Assembly (NCBI RefSeq): GCF_004000765.1
Contig: NZ_BILW01000001.1
Location: forward strand, 124,001 to 188,000
Direction of reading: 5' to 3'
Length of the DNA stretch: 64,000 nucleotides
Source of the DNA: Paenibacillus chondroitinus NBRC 15376
Lineage (GTDB): Bacteria; Bacillota; Bacilli; Paenibacillales; NBRC-103111
Below the pieces are notes generated by a model. It saw only the letters and a list, made by a program, of their open reading frames with translations, was not told the DNA's origin and did no database searches. This document shows, one piece after another, positions 63,435-64,000 of this stretch. The position numbers and the translations under genes were made by a program. Every line of letters starts with the position of its first letter. Within the stretch, counting starts at the first letter, position 1.

Positions 63435-64000
63435 ATGACGTACGAAATAGAACCAACAACCGGTGACAGCGGATGGTTCACGCATGACAGGTTCGGCTTG
63501 TTCATTCATTGGGGGCTATATTCGCTAGCTGCCAGGCATGAGTGGCTGCAATCCAGAGAGAGATTAAGCGGAGAGAAATACCGCAATAAATATTTCAATA
63601 AATTCAATCCGGATTTGTACGACCCGGAATTGTGGGCGCAGCTTTCTTATGATGCTGGCATGAAGTACGCCGTAGTAACGACCAAGCATCACGAAGGGTT
63701 CTGCTTATGGGACAGCAAGCTGACTGACTATAAAGCGCCGAACACCCCGGCTGGCCGAGATTTGATCAGGCCGATGACGGAGGCTTTCCGTGAGCGTGGC
63801 ATGAAGGTAGGCTTTTACCATTCCCTGATTGATTGGCATCACCCGCATTATACGATCGACACGAAGCACCCCTTGCGGTTCGATGAAGAAGCTATCGCTG
63901 AAAGTGCGAAAAAGGATTTTGCGCAATATCGCGACTATTTGTTTGGACAAACGAAGGAATTGTTAACCGAATATGGCGATGTGGATCTGTTGTTTTACGA
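63435..64000 (+). CDS. GH29 alpha-L-fucosidase (3' partial)
   Basis: The first 188 residues of an alpha-L-fucosidase. WFTHDRFGLFIHWGLYSL is the family's N-terminal signature, and the conserved YAVVTTKHHEGFCLWDS and GFYHSLIDWHHP segments follow. The window ends within EYGDVDLLFYD, just at the region that leads to the catalytic nucleophile strand. No signal peptide. The ATG has AAGGGGG nine bases upstream. With the rhamnosidase nearby it suggests a deoxysugar-rich glycan as substrate. Confidence 0.92.
   Translation, partial: MTYEIEPTTGDSGWFTHDRFGLFIHWGLYSLAARHEWLQSRERLSGEKYRNKYFNKFNPDLYDPELWAQLSYDAGMKYAVVTTKHHEGFCLWDSKLTDYKAPNTPAGRDLIRPMTEAFRERGMKVGFYHSLIDWHHPHYTIDTKHPLRFDEEAIAESAKKDFAQYRDYLFGQTKELLTEYGDVDLLFY

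Noticed and set aside
1-64000. CRISPR arrays, prophage, insertion sequences, rRNA and tRNA genes
   Set aside because: I searched by eye for regular spaced repeats, transposase motifs and cloverleaf or rRNA sequence and saw none.

Overview
The window looks like a chromosome segment of a spore-forming, Gram-positive soil Firmicute of the Paenibacillus type. The signs are YesM/YesN two-component pairs next to LplB/YtcP-type sugar permeases that lack an ATPase gene, AGGAGG-type ribosome binding sites with frequent GTG and TTG starts, many glycoside hydrolases, two DUF3992 (endospore appendage-like) genes, and a Wzx/Wzy exopolysaccharide locus containing a GH26 mannanase. I saw no rRNA, tRNA, CRISPR array or insertion sequence. 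The genus is an inference.

Region 1 (1-15333) holds two carbohydrate sensing and uptake modules. The first is a sensor kinase (5' partial), an AraC-type regulator, a solute-binding lipoprotein, two permeases and a cysteine-type sulfatase. The second is two permeases, a solute-binding lipoprotein, a second AraC-type regulator and a second kinase. Neither has an ABC ATPase, so a shared MsmX-like ATPase elsewhere is likely.

Region 2 (15391-25940) is accessory metabolism: a 53-residue orphan protein, an aldo/keto reductase, a VOC protein, a frameshifted alpha/beta hydrolase pseudogene, a terpenoid-cyclase-fold protein, SDR enzymes, a dienelactone-hydrolase-like enzyme, an ABM monooxygenase, a TetR regulator and an SDR-MFS-ALDH operon. 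Two clear operator systems occur here: TGATTGA-type palindromes at 18938-19004, and four GGAA-N6-TTCC palindromes at 22046-22285.

Region 3 (25991-27243) carries two Ena/DUF3992 genes on the minus strand. The upstream one has a single-base frameshift whose repair restores the expected GEFCITTRY C-terminus. A small ORF with a strong terminator follows on the plus strand.

Region 4 (27444-50508) is a NarL-type two-component pair followed by a co-directional exopolysaccharide locus: Wzz, a BY-kinase-like ATPase, GalU, a priming sugar transferase, six glycosyltransferases plus a WecG/TagA enzyme, two Wzy-like polymerases, a Wzx flippase, Ugd, ManC, a secreted GH26 enzyme with PA14, and a large secreted glycosidase-like protein with FN3 and F5/8C modules. 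The precursor genes point to a polymer with glucose, glucuronate and mannose.

Region 5 (50742-64000) starts with a chemoreceptor and a TetR regulator. A divergent island for deoxysugar-containing glycans follows. The minus-strand operon has a beta-propeller glycosidase, a GH78 rhamnosidase and a six-hairpin glycosidase. The plus-strand operon has an Fe-alcohol dehydrogenase, two DapA-family aldolases and an SGNH hydrolase, followed by a GH29 fucosidase cut by the window end. Two ~175-bp copies of a four-unit nested inverted repeat lie at 20720-20894 and 63043-63219.
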